This document shows, one piece after another, positions 16,452 through 20,057 of a DNA stretch of 20,057 nucleotides. Each line of letters begins with the position of its first letter. Position 1 is the first letter of the stretch. The notes under the pieces are model-generated. The model did not search any database and was not told where the DNA came from. It worked only from the letters and a program-made list of their open reading frames with translations. The stretch lies in the NCBI GenBank assembly GCA_051011575.1, contig JBPCTR010000198.1, positions 1-20,057 of the forward strand, in the 5' to 3' direction. This DNA is from SHLQ01 sp051011575. GTDB taxonomy: Bacteria; Actinomycetota; Acidimicrobiia; Acidimicrobiales; SHLQ01. Position numbers and translations under genes: made by a program.

Positions 16452-16874
16452 ATGTCCACGAAGCAGCGGTTGGTCATTTCGGTCGTCCTCACCACCGGCA
16501 TCGGCCTCCTCGTGCTCGCCGGACTGTTCGCCGGTGGAAGCGAGAACGACATCACAGTTACCGGCAACCCCGCGATCGACGAATTGATCCCCGCCCGCGA
16601 ATCGGAGATTCTCCAGCGCGATCAGGTCGGAATCGACCTCGCCGTGGGTTTCGAGGCTGCGCTCACGATCGAGTCCGGCGGGCAGTCGACACCAGTCCCG
16701 GCCGATCAACTCGATACCAACCAGCGAGCCCTCGGACGGTTTCTGTTCCGGCCTGGCGAAGACCGCGTGATCGAGGCGTTCGCACCCCAGTCGAATTGTG
16801 TGATCGCCACTTACTGGCCCGTCGAAGACCGTGACGACGTCCGCACCATCCGCTGGTGCTTCGAGGTGTTGTAA
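16452..16874 (+). CDS. Membrane-anchored uncharacterised protein (140 residues)
   Basis: The N-terminus MSTKQRLVISVVLTTGIGLLVLAGLFAGG contains one hydrophobic segment (about 8-28), probably a signal anchor that leaves the rest outside the membrane. The outer part has AIDELIPARESEILQRDQVGIDLAVGFEAALTIESGG, then PVPADQLDTNQRALGRFLFRPGEDRVIEAFAPQSNCVIATYWP, and ends RTIRWCFEVL. The only two cysteines (C116, C136) could form a disulfide outside the cell. The phrase 'I..LiP...s.vl.qd.VGIDLA.Gy.a.L.i' suggests a conserved domain, but I cannot name the family or give a function. It is divergent from the kinase gene (103 bp between starts) and convergent with ligA. Its promoter indicates a leaderless mRNA. 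Confidence 0.75.
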   Translation: MSTKQRLVISVVLTTGIGLLVLAGLFAGGSENDITVTGNPAIDELIPARESEILQRDQVGIDLAVGFEAALTIESGGQSTPVPADQLDTNQRALGRFLFRPGEDRVIEAFAPQSNCVIATYWPVEDRDDVRTIRWCFEVL

Positions 16875-16883
16875 CTTGCCGCA

Positions 16884-16915
16884 GGCTCGATCCGCCCTCA
16901 CGGGCGGATCCGAGC
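16884..16915. terminator. Hairpin between convergent genes, likely bidirectional terminator
   Basis: GATCCGCCC (16889-16897) and GGGCGGATC (16902-16910) form a 9-bp GC-rich stem with a TCAC loop. GGCTC and GAGCC on the outside extend it with a single-base bulge. It lies 9 bp past the stop of the 140-residue protein gene and 36 bp past the ligA stop. It lacks a U-tract, as is common in actinobacterial hairpin terminators. Confidence 0.65.
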
Positions 16916-16950
16916 CCGGGAGCGAGGGACGAGCGGGAGCTAGCGGCGTG

Positions 16951-18990
16951 CTACGGCAGTTCGCCGGTCTGGAGGACGTGTTCGAACGCGGGTTCATCGA
17001 GGACCGGGACACCGAGGTCTTCGGCCTTGGTGACCTTCGATGCACCGGGGTCGGCGCCCACGACGAGCGCGAACGTCTTGGCCGAGACCGATCCGGGGGC
17101 CTTGCCGCCTCGATCGGTGATCGCTTCGTTGGCTTCGGATCGGCCGTAGTTGGCCAGCGTTCCTGACACGACAATCGACTTGCCCTCGAGAATCGGGGCG
17201 AGCGACGGCGCGACCGGAGCTTCGGGCTGCACCCGACCCTCGTGGAGCTTGCGAACGATCTCGCGGCCGGCGTCGGACGCGAACCACTCGACGACGCTCT
17301 CGGCGATGATTGGCCCGATGCCCTCGACGGCGGCAATCTCCTCGACCGTTGCGGCTGCGACCGCGTCGAGCGACCCGAAGGCCTTCGCCAGGACCTCGCC
17401 GTTGGTCGACCCGACATGCGGAATTGCGAGGCCGAAGATCAGCTTGCCGAGAGGCTGGGTACGTGAGATTTCGATCGCGCCGCGCAGATTCTCGATCGAT
17501 GTGTCGCCGAATCCCTCGAAGTTCCGAAGTGCGTCCGGATCGAAGAGGAAAACGTCGCCGACATCGGAGATCAGGCCCTCGGTGACGAGCAGATCGACCG
17601 TGCGCTCGCCGAAGAACTCGATGTCCATCGCCGATCGCTGAGCGAAGTGGTCGATCCGACCACGAACCTGGGCCGGGCAGTCGGCGTATGGGCACCGGTG
17701 GCGAGCCTCGCCATCCGGGCGCACCAGAGGTCGATTACACACGGGACAGTCGGCCGGGAACTCCCACGGGGACGAACCCTTCGGGCGCTCGGACAGAACC
17801 GGACCCACCACCTCGGGAATCACGTCTCCTGCACGACGCACGATCACCATGTCGCCCGGCCGCACGTCCTTGGCCCGCACCTGATCCTCGTTGTGGAGGG
17901 TGGCGTTCGTGACGGTGACCCCACCCACAAAAACCGGCTCGAGGAGCGCGTACGGCGTGGCCGACCCGTTGGTTCCGATCGAGATGGGGATGTCGATCAG
18001 TCGGGTCGAGCGCTCCTCTGGGGGAAGTTTGTACGCGATCGCCCACCGCGGCGCCCGTGCCGTCGAGCCCAGTTCTCGCTGTAGATCAAGATTGTCGACC
18101 TTCACGACCACACCGTCGAACTCGTAGTCGAGGTCGTGGCGCTTGGCGGCGTACTCGTCGATCAACGCCACGACGTCGTCGAGAGACTCGACGATCCGAG
18201 TGTGTTCGTTGACATCGAAACCCATCGAGGTGAGAAATTCGAAGGTAGACGAATGCGATTCGAGCGTGGGCCCGTCGACCACCTGCCCCAGCTGGTAAGG
18301 CCAGAAGGACAGGTTGCGGGAGGCCGCGACCTCGGCGTTCTTCTGGCGGATCGATCCGGCGGCGGCGTTGCGCGGATTGACATACGGCTTGAGCTCGGCA
18401 GCTTCCTGAGCGGCGTTGAGCGCGTCGAAGTTCGACAGACGCATGTATGCCTCCCCCCGAACCTCGAGCACCGCCGGAGCCGGGTCGGGCAGCTCGTGGG
18501 GAACGTCGGCGATCGTGCGCACGGTGTGCGTCACGTCCTCGCCGGTTCCGCCATCACCTCGGGTTGCGGCACGGACCAGCGTGCCGTTCTCGTAACGAAC
18601 CGACAGCGCCAGTCCGTCGAACTTCAGCTCGACGGTGTATCGCTCGATCGATCGGTCGTCGCCGAGTCGGCGTTCGAGTCTCTCGCCCCAGGCGCGGAGC
18701 TCTTCGAGATCGAAGGCGTTGTCCAGCGACATCATCCGAACCTCGTGAACGACCGCAGCGAAGGCCTCCGACGGAGCGCCGCCCACACGTTGCGCCGGCG
18801 AAGCGTCGTCGGCGAGATCGGGATGTGACTCCTCGAGCTCGCGCAGCTCACGAACGAGTCGGTCGTAGTCGGCATCGGGAAGCTCGGGGCTGTCGAGCTC
18901 GTAATAGAGCTCGGCATGATGGGAGAGGTTCTCGCGCAGTTCGAGAATGCGGGCGGCGGCGTCCTCGGCCACGTCAGATTCCTTGGTCAC
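16951..18990 (-). CDS. ligA: NAD+-dependent DNA ligase LigA
   Basis: A 679-residue replicative DNA ligase that seals nicks using NAD+. The Ia domain is about 1-75 (HHAELYYELDSPELPDADYDRLVREL, the NMN-binding Y...D.YD motif). The adenylation domain has catalytic K123 in VELKFDGLALS, E180 region LEVRGE, and EFDGVVVKVD (290-299), with AIAYKLPPEE. The OB fold follows. A zinc finger has C415, C418, C433 and C438. Helix-hairpin-helix repeats span about 450-580, and a C-terminal BRCT domain about 598-679 (LEGKSIVVSGTLANYGR...ITDRGGKAPGSVSAKTFALVVG). In the OB fold the usual VGRTG stretch reads IGTNG. The GTG at 18990 is chosen because TAGCAT lies 7 nt upstream; the open frame extends beyond it but overlaps the divergent gene. 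Confidence 0.97.
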   Translation of the reverse strand: MTKESDVAEDAAARILELRENLSHHAELYYELDSPELPDADYDRLVRELRELEESHPDLADDASPAQRVGGAPSEAFAAVVHEVRMMSLDNAFDLEELRAWGERLERRLGDDRSIERYTVELKFDGLALSVRYENGTLVRAATRGDGGTGEDVTHTVRTIADVPHELPDPAPAVLEVRGEAYMRLSNFDALNAAQEAAELKPYVNPRNAAAGSIRQKNAEVAASRNLSFWPYQLGQVVDGPTLESHSSTFEFLTSMGFDVNEHTRIVESLDDVVALIDEYAAKRHDLDYEFDGVVVKVDNLDLQRELGSTARAPRWAIAYKLPPEERSTRLIDIPISIGTNGSATPYALLEPVFVGGVTVTNATLHNEDQVRAKDVRPGDMVIVRRAGDVIPEVVGPVLSERPKGSSPWEFPADCPVCNRPLVRPDGEARHRCPYADCPAQVRGRIDHFAQRSAMDIEFFGERTVDLLVTEGLISDVGDVFLFDPDALRNFEGFGDTSIENLRGAIEISRTQPLGKLIFGLAIPHVGSTNGEVLAKAFGSLDAVAAATVEEIAAVEGIGPIIAESVVEWFASDAGREIVRKLHEGRVQPEAPVAPSLAPILEGKSIVVSGTLANYGRSEANEAITDRGGKAPGSVSAKTFALVVGADPGASKVTKAEDLGVPVLDEPAFEHVLQTGELP

Positions 18991-18997
18991 GACGGCG

Positions 18998-19003
18998 ATG
19001 CTA
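18998..19003 (-). promoter_or_regulatory. -10 box TAGCAT for a leaderless ligA transcript
   Basis: TAGCAT on the minus strand lies 7 nt before the GTG at 18990 with no Shine-Dalgarno. Only 17 bp separate it from the -10 box of the divergent membrane-protein gene, so the two promoters must share DNA. Confidence 0.5.
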
Positions 19004-19020
19004 TCCCTCGCCACTGTCGG

Positions 19021-19026
19021 TACCTT
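19021..19026 (+). promoter_or_regulatory. -10 box TACCTT for a leaderless membrane-protein transcript
   Basis: TACCTT lies 7 nt before the GTG at 19034 with no Shine-Dalgarno. It occupies roughly the position of the -35 region of the opposing ligA promoter. Confidence 0.48.
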
Positions 19027-19033
19027 TTGGGGC

Positions 19034-19906
19034 GTGATCGATCGAGAGGTGTGGGCGCTGCGCGCCGTGTGGTTGGTCATGCCGTTCACCGCGGGGCGAG
19101 CTTTCGAAGAGGCACTCGCCGACACGCGGCGTCTGTTCCAGCAAGGAACGTCGATGGCTCTCTGGCTTCTGTGGGCGCTCATGCTCGTGGTTCTCATGGT
19201 TCCGCGGGCGACCACGCTGACCGCCGTCCGGATCGTCATTCCTGCGGCATTTGCCGCGACCCTGTGGGCGGTCGTGACCGCCGAAGATGGAGGCACTGGT
19301 GAATCCTTACTCGCGTTGGCCGTCGCCGCAGTCGCATCGATGCTGGCCCTGCGAGCTCCTGTCGGCGACACCTTCGTCGACGGATCGTCCTACGGCGATG
19401 AAACCCGCTTCCTGCTCGGCACACCGGGAGCGTTGCTGACCGGCCCGATCTTCGCCGTGTGGGCGTTCATCGTGGTCGCCGCGGTCGCCGGCCCGCTTCT
19501 CGTTCTCGATCGCGAGTGGGTTTTCGGCGGGATCATCACGGCTTTTGGTTTGCCGCTCGCGGCGTTGCTCGTCCCCACGATCCACCGCCTCTCGTATCGC
19601 TGGCTTGTGTTCGTACCCGCGGGGCTGGTCGTACACGACAAGACGGCGCTCGCCCAGCCGCAACTCTTCCGGGTCGCCGACATCGACGCTCTGGGCCCCG
19701 CTCCTGCCGACACCGACCTGGCGGACCTGAGCCTCGACTCGGTTGGATTGGCCCTCAGGGTCTCGCTGCGTTCCCAATCGAAGATCGACCGCAAGACGGG
19801 CAGAGCGACGAGCGAGCTCACCGACATCGAGGGATTCGTGGTGAGCCCGAATCGACCGGGCGCGGTGGTCGCCCACGCACAAACTCGCTCGTACCCGGTG
19901 GGCTGA
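19034..19906 (+). CDS. Uncharacterised multi-pass membrane protein
   Basis: A 290-residue protein with about five hydrophobic segments near residues 41-57, 64-82, 90-107, 134-157 and 162-182. They are preceded by a cytoplasmic-looking amphipathic N-terminus (REVWALRAVWLVMPFTAGRAFEEALADTRRLFQQ). The C-terminal third (about 186-290) is soluble. It starts LSYRWLVFVPAGLVVHDKTALAQPQLFRVADIDALGPA, which looks like a small beta-rich domain, possibly PH-like (weak resemblance only), and ends IEGFVVSPNRPGAVVAHAQTRSYPVG. I do not recognise a family. The GTG at 19034 is chosen over upstream starts because it has a -10 box 7 nt away and avoids overlapping ligA. It lies between ligA (divergent) and mnmA (convergent, 8 bp between stops). 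Confidence 0.8.
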   Translation: MIDREVWALRAVWLVMPFTAGRAFEEALADTRRLFQQGTSMALWLLWALMLVVLMVPRATTLTAVRIVIPAAFAATLWAVVTAEDGGTGESLLALAVAAVASMLALRAPVGDTFVDGSSYGDETRFLLGTPGALLTGPIFAVWAFIVVAAVAGPLLVLDREWVFGGIITAFGLPLAALLVPTIHRLSYRWLVFVPAGLVVHDKTALAQPQLFRVADIDALGPAPADTDLADLSLDSVGLALRVSLRSQSKIDRKTGRATSELTDIEGFVVSPNRPGAVVAHAQTRSYPVG

Positions 19907-19914
19907 CACAACCC

Positions 19915-20057
19915 TCAGGTGGCGATCGCGCCACCGACAACGAGATCTCCGTCGTAGAACACCAACGATTGACCGGGAGCGATTCGATCACGCGATCGTT
20001 CCCACTCGACCCGATCGTCGTGAACCATCGCGGCGAAGGCCTCGCCATGTGCACTCG
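19915..20057 (-). CDS. mnmA: tRNA 2-thiouridine(34) synthase MnmA, C-terminal end (runs off the window)
   Basis: The last 47 codons are visible, reading in from the right edge and ending RIAPGQSLVFYDGDLVVGGAIAT. This matches the conserved MnmA/TrmU C-terminal beta-barrel end ('aPGQ.aVfYdgd.vlGGG.I'). MnmA uses ATP and a persulfide donor to thiolate U34 of tRNA(Glu), tRNA(Gln) and tRNA(Lys). The catalytic P-loop-like motif and cysteines are outside the window. Its presence beside ligA fits the actinobacterial trmU - ligA - gatCAB neighbourhood. The identification rests on this short segment plus that context. Confidence 0.82.
   Translation of the reverse strand, partial: SAHGEAFAAMVHDDRVEWERSRDRIAPGQSLVFYDGDLVVGGAIAT

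Noticed and set aside
18991..19371. N-terminal extension of the ligA frame
   Set aside because: The extra 127 residues are Ser/Thr/Ala/Arg-rich, overlap the divergent membrane-protein gene, and precede the canonical LigA start, which has its own -10 box.

Overview
The window is about 20 kb of high-GC DNA from an actinobacterium. Protein family content and the frequent leaderless gene starts suggest the class Acidimicrobiia or a relative; this placement is inference and no rRNA gene is present to test it. On the right-hand side the minus strand reads mnmA (partial), ligA, gatC, gatA, gatB. This resembles the order trmU - ligA - gatCAB in Mycobacterium and other actinobacteria, with a PASTA-domain Ser/Thr kinase and an SCP2-domain gene set between ligA and gatC. 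The region looks chromosomal: I see no phage, plasmid, integrase or CRISPR features.

Left part (1-5.4 kb): the start of a MarR-type regulator gene (minus), a DUF6174-like lipoprotein (minus), a type II NADH dehydrogenase (plus), a two-gene beta-oxidation operon (HSD10-like 3-hydroxyacyl-CoA dehydrogenase and enoyl-CoA hydratase, minus), and a MATE/DinF-type efflux protein (plus). Middle (5.4-10.7 kb): a 67-residue unknown protein, a compound hairpin repeat, an isopenicillin-N-synthase-like 2OG/Fe(II) oxygenase (minus), a SulP anion transporter with a STAS domain and an SDR oxidoreductase (plus), a CDGSH / 4Fe-4S / CDGSH protein (minus), and a GYD-domain protein (plus). Right part (10.7-20 kb): gatB, gatA, gatC, an SCP2-like protein and the PASTA kinase (all minus), a small membrane-anchored protein (plus), ligA (minus), a five-helix membrane protein (plus), and the 3' end of mnmA (minus).

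The information-processing genes have a common theme. GatCAB converts Glu-tRNA(Gln) to Gln-tRNA(Gln) (and often Asp-tRNA(Asn) to Asn-tRNA(Asn)), MnmA 2-thiolates U34 of tRNA(Glu/Gln/Lys), and LigA seals DNA nicks. The gatC-gatA-gatB genes are translationally coupled.

The window holds no obviously new multi-gene system. The most interesting signals are regulatory or structural. Many genes have a TANNNT -10 box only 6-8 nt before the start codon, which suggests leaderless transcripts; in two places this box contains the stop codon of the upstream gene. Two copies of a GGGGTCTGACCCC hairpin repeat sit at gene 3' ends, and one of them encodes the last codons and stop of gatB. A GGACATCCTAC motif is shared upstream of the MarR-type gene and the beta-oxidation operon.
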